35,183 nucleotides of DNA from Brevinematales bacterium (GTDB taxonomy: Bacteria > Spirochaetota > Brevinematia > Brevinematales > GWF1-51-8): NCBI GenBank assembly GCA_013177895.1, contig JABLXV010000039.1, forward strand, positions 1-35,183, read 5' to 3'. Within the stretch, counting starts at the first letter, position 1. The number at the start of each line of letters is the position of its first letter. Under the pieces are notes generated by a model. It worked only from the letters and a program-made list of their open reading frames with translations, did not search any database and was not told the origin of the DNA. Both the position numbers and the translations under genes were made by a program. This document shows, piece by piece, positions 17,084-26,622 of the stretch.

Positions 17084-17830
17084 ATGAAGAAGACGATTTT
17101 TAGTGCGGTGTGTATTTTTGCTCTTTTAGCGATGGCTCCGAGTGTTTACGCGGATACGGATGAAGATTTAGTAACCGCGGCGCAGGACGGCGATGCCGCT
17201 CAAGTGAAAGCTTTGCTGAAACAAGGGGCGGATGTAAACTATAAGAACGATTCCGACGATGCGGCGATGCATTGGGCCGCATTTAATGGCGACCTGAAGA
17301 TTATGAAGATGCTTGTCGATGCCGGCGCGGATATCGAGATCCTGAACGGCAGCGGCGATACCCCGTTATGTCTGGGCGCGATGAAGGGATATGCCGATAT
17401 CGTGGAATACCTGATCGATAAGGGCGCGGATTTGGATGTGGTCAACGATAAGACCGACGGCCCCCTGCATTGGGCTTGTTTCAAGGGTTTTGACGACGTC
17501 GCCCAGCTTCTGATAGACGGGGGATGCGACCTCGAAGTCAGGAACGCCAGCAAGGATACAGCGTTATTCCTTGCCGCTAAGGGCGGTTTTCTGGATATCA
17601 CCCAGATGCTGGTTGATGCGGGCGCTAACCTGAACGCGCAGAATAAGTTCGGCGACACCGGACTGCATTGGGCTGCATATAACGAGGATGTCGAGATGGT
17701 TGAACTCCTTGTGGATGCGGGCGCTAAGGTTAATTTGAAGAACGAATCCGGCAGTACCCCGATGGATACCGCTAAGAAGAATAAGAATAAAAAGATCCAG
17801 AGTATCCTGAAATCCGCCGGCGGAAAATAA
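17084..17830 (+). CDS. Exported ankyrin-repeat protein
   Basis: A 248-residue protein with a cleavable signal peptide (ends SVYA, residue about 23; no lipobox) and about seven ankyrin repeats, with repeated units such as KTDGPLHWACFKGFDDVAQLL. Unlike its upstream neighbour it is probably soluble in the periplasm or secreted. The two differ in sequence between repeats but may come from a local duplication. GAGGAGG precedes the ATG. It has its own promoter and terminator. Confidence 0.87.
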   Translation: MKKTIFSAVCIFALLAMAPSVYADTDEDLVTAAQDGDAAQVKALLKQGADVNYKNDSDDAAMHWAAFNGDLKIMKMLVDAGADIEILNGSGDTPLCLGAMKGYADIVEYLIDKGADLDVVNDKTDGPLHWACFKGFDDVAQLLIDGGCDLEVRNASKDTALFLAAKGGFLDITQMLVDAGANLNAQNKFGDTGLHWAAYNEDVEMVELLVDAGAKVNLKNESGSTPMDTAKKNKNKKIQSILKSAGGK

Positions 17831-17847
17831 CAGTTATCTAAAATATG

Positions 17848-17875
17848 CCGCCTCCGAAAGGGGGCGGTTTTTATT
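17848..17875 (+). terminator. Terminator of ankyrin gene
   Basis: CCGCCTCC pairs with GGGGGCGG around a GAAA loop and is followed by TTTTTATTT. Confidence 0.88.
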
Positions 17876-17930
17876 TACCTAAACAGCCAGCCGGAGGTTG
17901 GTTGACGAAGACGGAAATTTAATTATTTTT

Positions 17931-18106
17931 CGTCACTGCGATACCCCGCGATGCAATATTTTTGATGCGCGGGGTGAAGCAGTCTATCTAGCGTGATACA
18001 CACTAATAAAACAGATTGCTTCGACTATGGTTCGACAGGCTCACCATGACGCCTCGCAATGACATTATGAGCTTGTCAATAAACCCGAAAGGGTGCGGTT
18101 TTATTT
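17931..18106. repeat. REP-like repeats with hairpins in a gene-free stretch
   Basis: Units GTCACTGCG, GAAGCAGTCT and a segment reading GATTGCTTCGACTATGG then TTCGACAGGCTCACCATGAC resemble the repeats at 14-220. An ACCCCGCG / CGCGGGGT stem (17943-17975) is inserted in the first unit. The end reads ACCCGAAAGGGT followed by T-rich DNA, a possible second terminator. Apart from a promoter at 18136, no gene is seen from 17831 to 18216. Confidence 0.65.
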
Positions 18107-18135
18107 TACCTATGCGGCCTAAAAAGCGCGTATCC

Positions 18136-18164
18136 TTGCTATATCCCTTTGGTTTAACTATAAT
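18136..18164 (+). promoter_or_regulatory. Promoter of lipoprotein 18217
   Basis: TTGCTA and perfect TATAAT are separated by 17 bases, about 53 bases before the start codon. Confidence 0.62.
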
Positions 18165-18216
18165 AATTTACCTGTAGCGGAGAAGTTTACGTTTTCTATA
18201 ATAAGGAGGATCATCG

Positions 18217-19329
18217 ATGAAAAATATCTGGATGGCGCTGCTCGGCGCGTTATTGATTTCTTCATGCGGCGGCGGAAGCGGCGGGGGAAGTGTCGCGAAA
18301 CCTGCCGATTCAAAAGCAGCCCAACTGGGGTTGGGATTGAAATGGTTCCCGAATATCCTGAAGGGCAGGATACCGTTCGACCAGTATGTGATAGACACGG
18401 TGAAGATGCCGAAACTGAACGCCGGAAAACTCGTTTTCCTGTTCGATCAGGCGGTATTTCTCGACGGGTCGTCGAAGCCTGTTTCCAATATAGACTTCAC
18501 GTTCGCGGCATACGGGAGTTCGAACCTGCTCGGCTCGATGCTCAATCTTTCGATTACCGACGGCGGTAAATACTCCATCCTCGAATCCTACGCGTTGATC
18601 TATCTGAATCCTAAGGACGCCAAGGGCGGGGATGTCACACTAAAAAACGGGTCATATATGACTATCAACGTACCCGTGCCGTATGGCTTGTCCGATGCGG
18701 TAATCAAGTCGCTCAAGGTATATAGTTTCGATATGAACTCGGCCAAATGGGTCGCGGAGTCGTTACCGGAAATCAAGGACGTAGCCGGTACGAAGATGTT
18801 CAGCTTCCGGGTCACCCATCTGTCCTATTGGATGATTGCCGCCCCGATCGATAAGTTCGCCTGTATGAAGGGGCAGGTCAAGTGCACGGGGATTCCCGCC
18901 GACGCGGATATTCTGGTGATCGCATGCGGCGAGAACTATACCGGGTTGACCCGCACTTATATCAAAAATAACGGCGCTTACGAGCTCGACGCGAAAATGA
19001 ACTCATCGGTGACTATCTACGCGTTCGCCGCCGACGAGTATCAGAGCGCCGGTTTCCTTGTGGGGAATACGGTGATCGACATGCCGGGTTCGTCGAAAAT
19101 CCCTGACGGGAGCGGGAACACCAAGCAGAAGGTGATGAATATTGTGATGCAGAAGGACGGCTACAGCGCGATCAAGAACGGCGACGACCTGTACCAGATT
19201 AAATCGGCGGCGCAATACAACCAGCAGAATACGGTCGACCCGAATAAGGACGCTCAGATGAATAAGGAATTCGACGAGATGAACAAGCTGCTGGATAAGC
19301 CGAAGAAGGACAACAGCACCAATAAATAA
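18217..19329 (+). CDS. Hypothetical lipoprotein with FAM171/carboxypeptidase-like region
   Basis: A 370-residue lipoprotein (lipobox LISSC, cysteine near residue 17) followed by a Gly/Ser linker. The central region is beta-rich; VYSFDMNSAKWVAES and FRVTHLSYWMIAAP near residues 165-210 recall the HLSYW segment of FAM171-like/carboxypeptidase-regulatory-like exported proteins. A further beta domain (about 215-310) and a polar, Lys/Asn/Asp-rich tail follow. The role is unknown; an outer-membrane surface protein is plausible. AAGGAGG precedes the ATG. It is monocistronic. Confidence 0.7.
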   Translation: MKNIWMALLGALLISSCGGGSGGGSVAKPADSKAAQLGLGLKWFPNILKGRIPFDQYVIDTVKMPKLNAGKLVFLFDQAVFLDGSSKPVSNIDFTFAAYGSSNLLGSMLNLSITDGGKYSILESYALIYLNPKDAKGGDVTLKNGSYMTINVPVPYGLSDAVIKSLKVYSFDMNSAKWVAESLPEIKDVAGTKMFSFRVTHLSYWMIAAPIDKFACMKGQVKCTGIPADADILVIACGENYTGLTRTYIKNNGAYELDAKMNSSVTIYAFAADEYQSAGFLVGNTVIDMPGSSKIPDGSGNTKQKVMNIVMQKDGYSAIKNGDDLYQIKSAAQYNQQNTVDPNKDAQMNKEFDEMNKLLDKPKKDNSTNK

Positions 19330-19335
19330 ACTGAT

Positions 19336-19360
19336 GGCGGGGTTTGCCCCGCCGTCCTTT
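19336..19360 (+). terminator. Terminator of lipoprotein 18217
   Basis: GGCGGGG-TTTG-CCCCGCC followed by GTCCTTTTAAT. Confidence 0.88.
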
Positions 19361-19395
19361 TAATAGATGCGTCAGGCTAGGGACGGGGGAATCGT

Positions 19396-20181
19396 GTGGA
19401 AGAAGGTACGCTGTTCAATGGATGGGGGAATACGGTCAACGCGACCATTATCTCGTCCGGCGACACTGAAATCGGCTCGATTCGCGATAAATTCGAAGCC
19501 CTCAAGGATTTCGAGTTCATCGGGCTGAACGAGATTCCCGATAATTACGGGAAACGGATTCTCGTCGACTTCACGTTCGATATATTCAATAAAGACCTGC
19601 GCCCGGAATACCTCTTCCGGGTGTTCGCCGACCTGCAGAAGCATCTCGACGCGCTCCGTTTCACGGGAACCCCGTTCAATTTTATTATGAATTACCCGTT
19701 CGGTACCAACCAGAAGAATTACCTCTATTTTCAGCGCATTATCGACCGGTATCTCGAACTCCTCGGGGAGTTCTATACGGTCAAGCAGATACTCATCCCG
19801 AATATCATCTCGCGTTTCTCGTTCACGAAGATACAAAGCCCCGTCATCCATATTATCAACGCCGTCCGGCTCGGGAAAAGCCTGAAGGTGAATTTGACCG
19901 ATAATTCGCGGGTGACCCTGATCTACGGGATCGACCTCGTGACCTCGTTATTGACCGCGATGGACCATATCGGGGGGCATCATGTGATTATCGAGGGGAT
20001 CGACCTGTGCCTGAAGGATATCGACGAGATCGCGCGGAGGACGGCGGGGGAAGCCCCCATCCAGTTCGATAAGGAACGTTTCATCAAGTATAACTATCCC
20101 GGTTCTCAGGGGGTGACAGTGAATAATATCAACTACGAATTCGAGAATATTATGATCGATTTGGTGAATAATCTGTTCTGA
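19396..20181 (+). CDS. SDR-like protein lacking a clear nucleotide loop
   Basis: A 261-residue cytoplasmic protein with a GTG start (GGGGG upstream; an in-frame TAG at 19378 excludes a longer form). The layout resembles an extended short-chain dehydrogenase/epimerase. There is a helix ending PEYLFRVFADLQKHLDAL, then MNYPFGTNQKNYLYFQRIID where the YxxxK region would be. The C-terminal half has the pattern HIINAVRLGKSLKVNL, TLIYGIDLVTSLLTAM, HHVIIEGIDLCLKDIDEIA. No TGxxGxxG dinucleotide loop is seen near the N-terminus, so it may not bind NAD(P). The assignment rests on overall pattern and is uncertain. It converges with the minus-strand RNA candidate. Confidence 0.55.
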   Translation: MEEGTLFNGWGNTVNATIISSGDTEIGSIRDKFEALKDFEFIGLNEIPDNYGKRILVDFTFDIFNKDLRPEYLFRVFADLQKHLDALRFTGTPFNFIMNYPFGTNQKNYLYFQRIIDRYLELLGEFYTVKQILIPNIISRFSFTKIQSPVIHIINAVRLGKSLKVNLTDNSRVTLIYGIDLVTSLLTAMDHIGGHHVIIEGIDLCLKDIDEIARRTAGEAPIQFDKERFIKYNYPGSQGVTVNNINYEFENIMIDLVNNLF

Positions 20182-20197
20182 CCGCGGGCGGTGTAAT

Positions 20198-20228
20198 AAA
20201 AAAAAGCGAGGACTTTCGTCCTCGCCCC
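20198..20228 (-). terminator. Minus-strand terminator before gap
   Basis: GCGAGGAC / GTCCTCGC with a four-base loop; the T8 run lies on the minus-strand 3' side, so it serves leftward transcription. Confidence 0.82.
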
Positions 20229-20334
20229 ACTCACCAGAGTGAGTTTGCAGAATTGGGAGGGGAATCTGCTTTCTCATCTCTTTCCGGTCATTTCCGAATG
20301 AAAGAGTCTATAGAAATGACCGCGAACATGTACA
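20198..20334 (-). ncRNA. Candidate structured small RNA
   Basis: Read on the minus strand, about 130 bases fold into consecutive stems. A 9-bp stem GGTCATTTC/GAAATGACC (20313-20321 with 20286-20294) has a loop whose CTCTTTC can pair with GAAAGAG just past the stem (20300-20306 with 20278-20284), giving an H-type pseudoknot. GCAGA/TCTGC (20247-20269) and ACTCAC/GTGAGT (20229-20244) follow. The end is the intrinsic terminator GCGAGGAC-TTTC-GTCCTCGC followed by eight U. A promoter-like sequence lies just upstream. No plus- or minus-strand gene otherwise explains a minus-oriented terminator here. The RNA family is not recognised. Confidence 0.55.
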
Positions 20335-20360
20335 TTATCGGCAAAGATTCCGCCAATTTA
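20335..20360 (-). promoter_or_regulatory. Sigma-28-like promoter for small RNA candidate
   Basis: On the minus strand TAAA (20360-20357), 14 bases, then a perfect GCCGATAA (20342-20335). This matches the flagellar sigma factor consensus TAAA-N14/15-GCCGATAA. The same DNA also offers TTTAAA-17-GATAAT, a weaker housekeeping promoter. Confidence 0.5.
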
Positions 20361-20361
20361 A

Positions 20362-21585
<1,224 letters not shown>

Positions 21586-21597
21586 TTAATTGATATC

Positions 21598-21628
21598 GGG
21601 CGGGGATTTATCCCCCGCCCTCGTTTTT
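21598..21628 (+). terminator. Terminator or attenuator between gap and pgk
   Basis: GGGCGGGG pairs with CCCCGCCC around a short loop, followed by TCGTTTTTATTC. Readthrough may set the ratio of gap to downstream genes, since no clear promoter separates it from pgk. Confidence 0.82.
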
Positions 21629-21654
21629 ATTCATTTATAGAGAAGGAGACGGAA

Positions 21655-22923
21655 ATGGCTATTACTAAAAAAACAGTCAAAGACATTAAATTCGACGGCA
21701 AGCGCGTGCTGATGCGCGTGGATTTCAACGTACCCCTCAAGGACGGCGTGATACAGGACGATACCCGTATCGTCGCGGCGCTCCCCACTATCAAGTATGT
21801 GCTCGAGCACGGCGCGAAGACGCTTGTGCTGATGTCGCATCTCGGCGATCCCGCGAAGGATACGGCGAAAGCGAAGGAGAAGGCCGACAAAGAAGGGAAA
21901 GCGTTCGACGAAAAGAAATATATCGACGGGAAACATAAAATGGCGCCTGTCGCGGCGCATCTCGCGAAGCTCCTCGGTAAAGAGGTCAGGCTCGCCCCCG
22001 CATGCTTCGGGGCGGATACCGAAAAGATGGTTTCCGCGATGAAGGACGGCGAAGTGCTCATGCTCGAAAATACCCGTTTTCATAAAGAGGAGACGTCGAA
22101 AGACGCCGCCGCCCGCGAATCGATGGCAAAGGAGCTTGCCAAGTACGGCGATATCTATGTCAACGACGCGTTCGGGACAGCGCACCGCGCGCACGCCTCC
22201 ACCGAGACTGTCGCGCATTATCTTCCCGCTGTGGCCGGCCTCCTGATGGAAAAAGAGCTCGATTATCTCGAGGACAAAGTAGTAAAAAATCCCGCGAAAC
22301 CGTTCGTCGCCATTATCGGCGGCGCGAAGGTATCGTCGAAAATAACCGTCATAGAGAGCCTGCTCGCCAAGGTCGATAAACTGATTATCGGCGGCGGTAT
22401 GGCATACACGTTCTATAAGGCGATGGGTTACGGTATCGGCGATTCGCTTTGCGAAGACGACCAGATCGACACCGCGAAAAAGGTGATGTCGGCCGCGAAA
22501 GCGAAGGGTGTGGAGCTGATCCTGCCCCTCGATAATATTATCGCCGATAAGTACGATCCCAACGCGAATACGCAGATTGTCGACTCGGACAAAATCCCCG
22601 ACGGCTGGCAGGGTCTCGACGTCGGGCCGAAAACGGTCGAGGTCTATAAAAAGACTCTTGCCGGGGCGAAGACGGTATTCTGGAACGGCCCCGTGGGCGT
22701 GTTCGAATTCGAGAAGTTCGCTAACGGAACCGTGTCGATCGCGAATACCCTCGCGGGGTTGAAGGGCGCGATCACTGTTATCGGCGGGGGAGACTCCGTA
22801 TCGGCGGTGAATAAGGCCGGGGTTGCGGACAAGATGTCGCATATTTCCACCGGCGGCGGCGCATCGCTCGAACTGGTCGAGGGGAAAGTATTACCGGGCG
22901 TCGCGGCGCTCAACGATAAATAG
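21655..22923 (+). CDS. pgk: Phosphoglycerate kinase
   Basis: A 422-residue enzyme that transfers phosphate from 1,3-bisphosphoglycerate to ADP. Signatures include [11 protein letters not shown] (22-32), [40 protein letters not shown] and the nucleotide-loop GGGDSV; the C-terminal [14 protein letters not shown] is intact. An insertion rich in Lys/Ala/Asp near residues 67-98 lengthens the N-terminal domain relative to E. coli. AAGGAG precedes the ATG. It lies 69 bases after gap, behind an attenuator-like hairpin. Confidence 0.97.
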   Translation: MAITKKTVKDIKFDGKRVLMRVDFNVPLKDGVIQDDTRIVAALPTIKYVLEHGAKTLVLMSHLGDPAKDTAKAKEKADKEGKAFDEKKYIDGKHKMAPVAAHLAKLLGKEVRLAPACFGADTEKMVSAMKDGEVLMLENTRFHKEETSKDAAARESMAKELAKYGDIYVNDAFGTAHRAHASTETVAHYLPAVAGLLMEKELDYLEDKVVKNPAKPFVAIIGGAKVSSKITVIESLLAKVDKLIIGGGMAYTFYKAMGYGIGDSLCEDDQIDTAKKVMSAAKAKGVELILPLDNIIADKYDPNANTQIVDSDKIPDGWQGLDVGPKTVEVYKKTLAGAKTVFWNGPVGVFEFEKFANGTVSIANTLAGLKGAITVIGGGDSVSAVNKAGVADKMSHISTGGGASLELVEGKVLPGVAALNDK

Positions 22924-22931
22924 GCCGGACG

Positions 22932-23228
22932 ATGGTCGAACATATTGTCATGTGGCGGATGAAGGACGAGAACAAGGCGGAGAATACCGCCGAGATGCTC
23001 TCGAAGCTCCGTTCGCTGAAGGATAAAGTCTGGGTCATCCGCGCGCTTCGGGCGGGGACGGACTTCAACGGGGGCGATAACGCCTACGACGTCGGGCTAT
23101 CGGTGACGCTGAACAGCAGGGCGGATCTGGAGATTTACCGGAAGCACCCGGAGCACCAGAAGGTCGGCGAATTCGTACGTTCGGTGACCACGGAACGCGC
23201 GGTCGTCGATTTCGAGTACCAGGGATAG
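22932..23228 (+). CDS. Dabb-family (stress-response A/B barrel) protein
   Basis: A 98-residue protein with the ferredoxin-like Dabb pattern: start [11 protein letters not shown], central [27 protein letters not shown] and terminal [10 protein letters not shown]. These small dimeric barrels occur in many bacteria and mostly lack a proven function. It starts 8 bases after the pgk stop with a weak ribosome site (CCGGACG), implying coupling to pgk. Its place inside a glycolytic operon is not explained by known roles. Confidence 0.85.
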   Translation: MVEHIVMWRMKDENKAENTAEMLSKLRSLKDKVWVIRALRAGTDFNGGDNAYDVGLSVTLNSRADLEIYRKHPEHQKVGEFVRSVTTERAVVDFEYQG

Positions 23229-23236
23229 ATGTGTCT

Positions 23237-23345
23237 GTCACTGCGAGCGTATACCAACTTTAAAGTGACGTGAATAAATCTAGAAGCGAAGCAGTCTTTT
23301 TCAAATTGGTATTGATTGCTTCTACCGCGCTAAAAAAACGCGTGG
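23237..23345. repeat. REP-like element between Dabb gene and tpiA
   Basis: Contains GTCACTGCGAGCG, then AAGCGAAGCAGTCT and GATTGCTTCTACCGCG, as in the repeats at 38-109 and 17931. Arms ATACCAA...TTT and AAA...TTGGTAT form an imperfect inverted repeat around a foreign-looking 34-base insert. It separates tpiA from the rest of the operon. Confidence 0.65.
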
Positions 23346-23392
23346 TATCACAATTATATGAAATTTCGGATGTATTGCGGAAGGAGGATAAA

Positions 23393-24148
23393 ATGGCTAA
23401 GAAACCTTTAATGTCGGGTAACTGGAAGATGTATATGAATACAGCAAGCGGCCTCGACCTGGTCAAGTCGCTGAAAGCGAACTGCGGGGATGTCAAAGAC
23501 CGCGACATTCTCATATTCGTACCGTTTACGCTTCTCGCCCCTATTGCGAAAGAATTGGATGGGACAAACATTTGGGTCGGCGCGCAGAATATGTACTTCG
23601 AGAAGGAAGGCGCGTTCACCGGGGAAATCTCGCCGTTACAGATACTGGATACCGGAGCGAAATGGGTGCTTCTCGGGCATTCCGAACGCCGCCATGTGTT
23701 CGGCGAAACCAACGACCTGATCAATAAAAAGCTCAAATCGGCGCTTGCGCACGGGCTGAAACCTGTTCTCTGCGTCGGAGAGCTGCTCGAGGAACGCGAA
23801 GGCGGAAAGATCGAGGAAGTGCTGAAGACCCAGACGAAGGGCGGCTTCAAGGATTTATCGAAGGAAGAAGCGGCGAATGTGGTGATCGCGTACGAGCCCG
23901 TATGGGCGATCGGCACCGGTAAGACGGCGTCGCCCGAGGACGCGGACGAGGCGCACCGGATTATCCGCGAGATACTGGCGTCGATCTACGATAAGGAGAC
24001 CGCGGACAATATGCGTATCCTTTACGGCGGGTCGGTGAAGCCCGATAATGTGGACGGGCTGATGGCAAAGCCGAATATAGACGGGTCTCTGGTCGGGGGC
24101 GCGAGCCTGAAAGCCGACGGGTTTACCCGGATTGTAAAGTTTCAATAA
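23393..24148 (+). CDS. tpiA: Triose-phosphate isomerase
   Basis: A 251-residue TIM-barrel enzyme interconverting dihydroxyacetone phosphate and glyceraldehyde-3-phosphate. N10 and K12 in GNWKM, H96 in LLGHSERR, E168 in YEPVWAIGTGK and the phosphate-binding YGGSVKPDN are all present. ATG 23393 has AAGGAGG upstream; a longer in-frame extension runs into the REP-like element and is rejected. Last of the glycolytic set. Confidence 0.97.
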   Translation: MAKKPLMSGNWKMYMNTASGLDLVKSLKANCGDVKDRDILIFVPFTLLAPIAKELDGTNIWVGAQNMYFEKEGAFTGEISPLQILDTGAKWVLLGHSERRHVFGETNDLINKKLKSALAHGLKPVLCVGELLEEREGGKIEEVLKTQTKGGFKDLSKEEAANVVIAYEPVWAIGTGKTASPEDADEAHRIIREILASIYDKETADNMRILYGGSVKPDNVDGLMAKPNIDGSLVGGASLKADGFTRIVKFQ

Positions 24149-24174
24149 ATAATTAATTTCAGGGGAGAGGGGTT

Positions 24175-24243
24175 CTGTTCCATGAGGTAAAACGCGCGGG
24201 TAATAATATCCGCGGCGTGACGGCTGACGGAACAGTTCCTCAT
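24175..24243 (+). promoter_or_regulatory. Possible pseudoknot RNA structure
   Basis: CTGTTCC (24175-24181) can pair with GGAACAG (24229-24235), and the adjacent ATGAGG (24182-24187) with CCTCAT (24238-24243); the two stems cross as in a pseudoknot. An inner CGCGG / CCGCG hairpin lies between. It sits after tpiA and before the small gene, and could be a 3' structure of tpiA or a leader element. It did not match a riboswitch I recognise. Confidence 0.4.
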
Positions 24244-24316
24244 TTCCTCAATAATGAAAAACTCCTTGACATTTTTAAAAAATAAGATAAATTATATACC
24301 TATAATTGAGGTTGTT

Positions 24317-24547
24317 ATGGATTTTTTCGGAGCGACTATGAAGTGCTTTAATCTGAAAGATGAGATTGATGCGGTAATTAAAGAAATCTTAGACTACAAA
24401 TGGCTGGAGAGTGAAAAAGCGGGGCATGATATCGGTATGAGCCGCGCCGCCCGCGAATGGATCAATAATTACTATGACGAATGGTTTCATTATAATTGCG
24501 AGCGTTTTTTAGACGAGAAGCAGTCCAAACGGAGCCAGTCGGTCTAA
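24317..24547 (+). CDS. Small conserved-looking hypothetical protein
   Basis: A 76-residue protein (69 if the ATG at 24338, with GGAG upstream, is used). The segment KWLESEKAGHDIGMSRAARE is its clearest feature and resembles the W-x-SE-x-AG-x-D-x-G stretch found in the C-terminal part of DUF4032-type proteins. The rest is helical and charged. No signal peptide or membrane segment once the likely promoter-overlapping extension (ATG 24254) is removed. TTGACA at 24266-24271 with AT-rich DNA downstream may be its promoter. Function unknown. Confidence 0.55.
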   Translation: MDFFGATMKCFNLKDEIDAVIKEILDYKWLESEKAGHDIGMSRAAREWINNYYDEWFHYNCERFLDEKQSKRSQSV

Positions 24548-24580
24548 TACTCTTACCAATATTTCTCATTCGGAATACCG

Positions 24581-26605
24581 ATGAATAAAGAAAAAAAAGC
24601 TAAAAATCCCTTCCTGCGAATCATTAAATGGGTGATTATTATCTTCGTTATCCTCGCCGCGGCCGCCGCTGGAACTGTCGCCTATTTTTACTATACCACC
24701 GACCCGCAGGACCTGGTCAAGAAAATATCCGCCGAAATTCAGACGAATTACAACCGTGAAATCAGGGTTCAGACGATCGAGATATCTCTTCTGCAGGGGA
24801 TTCATTTCACCGGCATAGAAGTATCGAAGTCGGGTGGATTTATTAACGGCGTATCGGTCAAATTCGCCGAGGGATCGCTTATTTATAATCCGCTGGGGCT
24901 TTTCATGCGCCAGCTCGACGTGCTCAGCATATCGGTCTCCGGCCTGTCCACCACCTACGACAATGTGATGAATATCCTGAACGACTTCACGAAGGATGTC
25001 CCGAAGGCGCCCGCGCAGACCAACCATCAGGCCAACCTTTTCACTATCAAGGTTCGGAATATCGAGATCAAGGATTCGCAGGTATTATTCAAGGATACCC
25101 CGCTGAATTTCCATGTGACGCTTTCCCCGTCGGATGAGTTCGACGAATCCGGTTTCGTACTGGACGTCGACTCGATGTACGGTTCGGTGCATTACGACGG
25201 TACTCTTAAAAAAGGGTTTCTCCAGATCCGCTCGTTCCAGCCGGATAAACTGATGAAGATGAATACCGGCTTCACCATCCCGCAGCTCGACGCCGAACTG
25301 GTACGTGAGGGGATGGACGATGTGACGGTGACCGGTAAGATAGTCAATATCTGCTGGGGCGAGTTCAATCTCTGTTCGCAGACGCAGTTTACCGGGACGT
25401 ACTCGCTGAAAAAACAATACCTGCTGGTGCACGGCCTCGGGTTCCGTGTCAATAACAGCCGTTTTTATATCAGCCGGCTTCTCCTTTATTTTTCACGCGT
25501 CCATATCGATCTGGTCGCCGATAAGGTCGATATCGATGTCTCTGATTTTTCCCCCGGTATGAGCGGTAAGCTGACCGGAAATATCGACCTCGTGTACGAT
25601 AAGGGATTTATCCTGAGCGGAAAGATGCGGATGGATAGTTTTAAGTTTCAGTGGATCGATAATCTAAACGGGGAATGGACGGTCGCCGATAACCGGCTGA
25701 CCGGGAGCGCGAACGCGGATTTCGCGGGGGGAAGCGCAAAACTGGGCTTTTCCAGCGGGAATCTCGCGGTATCGCCGTGGAGCGTGGAATTCAATTCGCA
25801 GAAGATAGACGTCGCGCGATTCCTCGCGGAATGGGATAAGTATTCCGGGGGCAGTGGAAACGGTGGAGGTAAAGAATCCGGGGGACAGGAAGCCGGCTTC
25901 CCGATAAAAGTGCCGGTGATCGATCTCCGCGCGAATATCGACCAGATCGTGTTCGACGACGTCGACCTGCGCGATGTCTCGATGGCGGGGATATGGAAGA
26001 ACTCCGAGCTGACCGCCGACGGCTCGCTTCAGTTCCTTCGCGGTAAACTTTCCGCGCACCTAGTATGGAAAGGAAACATCGTTAACGGGAAATTCCAGTA
26101 TATCGACGGGAAGCTCAAGGAGCTCGCGGACGCGTTTCTCAAGGGCACGGGCAAGCTTCACGGCAACCTCAACGCATCGGGGACATTCGCGCTCGACCTG
26201 ACGGATATTTTCGGGTCGGACGCCGATTTTACGGTGAGCGCGTCCGGCGGGGAAATCCGCGATTTCGCGGTGCAGAAGGAGATGGCGTCCGCGCTCTACG
26301 GTATCCCGGTGGACGATATTTTCTTCGATACCGTGCTCCTCAAGGCCAAGCTCGGCGATAAAAAACTCACCATAGAAACATTCAAGTTCGACAGCGACGC
26401 GATCGTGATCGGGGCGTCGGGAGATATTCATACCGACACTAAGAAGATGAATATAGACGCCGAGGCGTCGTTCTCTCAGGATTTCCTGAACCCGCTGCCG
26501 AATATCGCGACTATATTCACGTCGGGATACCAGAAAGACGGGCGGATCGCGTTCAGGCTGAAGATCGGCGGGGCGTTCGACAAGCCCGAAGTGAAGCTGA
26601 AGTGA
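24581..26605 (+). CDS. AsmA-like envelope protein
   Basis: A 674-residue protein with a cytoplasmic Lys-rich N-terminus, one transmembrane helix at about 14-37 and a long periplasmic beta-rich region. The opening QTNYNREIRVQTIEI and the C-terminal half (FGSDADFTVSASGGEI, VLLKAKLGDKKLTIETFKF, IGASGDIHTDTKKMNI, ending GGAFDKPEVKL) follow the repeating beta-groove pattern of AsmA/DUF748-type proteins, which help carry lipids between inner and outer membranes. A low-complexity Gly/Ser/Glu stretch is near residues 424-440. The ribosome site is weak (CGGAATACCG). Supports a diderm envelope. Confidence 0.78.
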   Translation: MNKEKKAKNPFLRIIKWVIIIFVILAAAAAGTVAYFYYTTDPQDLVKKISAEIQTNYNREIRVQTIEISLLQGIHFTGIEVSKSGGFINGVSVKFAEGSLIYNPLGLFMRQLDVLSISVSGLSTTYDNVMNILNDFTKDVPKAPAQTNHQANLFTIKVRNIEIKDSQVLFKDTPLNFHVTLSPSDEFDESGFVLDVDSMYGSVHYDGTLKKGFLQIRSFQPDKLMKMNTGFTIPQLDAELVREGMDDVTVTGKIVNICWGEFNLCSQTQFTGTYSLKKQYLLVHGLGFRVNNSRFYISRLLLYFSRVHIDLVADKVDIDVSDFSPGMSGKLTGNIDLVYDKGFILSGKMRMDSFKFQWIDNLNGEWTVADNRLTGSANADFAGGSAKLGFSSGNLAVSPWSVEFNSQKIDVARFLAEWDKYSGGSGNGGGKESGGQEAGFPIKVPVIDLRANIDQIVFDDVDLRDVSMAGIWKNSELTADGSLQFLRGKLSAHLVWKGNIVNGKFQYIDGKLKELADAFLKGTGKLHGNLNASGTFALDLTDIFGSDADFTVSASGGEIRDFAVQKEMASALYGIPVDDIFFDTVLLKAKLGDKKLTIETFKFDSDAIVIGASGDIHTDTKKMNIDAEASFSQDFLNPLPNIATIFTSGYQKDGRIAFRLKIGGAFDKPEVKLK

Positions 26606-26622
26606 CCCTTAGGCAGGCTTAG

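Noticed and set aside
23270-23392. N-terminal extension of tpiA
   Set aside because: It is translated repeat DNA; the normal start at 23393 has a strong ribosome site.
24175-24243. Fluoride-type riboswitch
   Set aside because: A pseudoknot is possible, but the conserved bases expected of that class are absent and no transporter gene follows.
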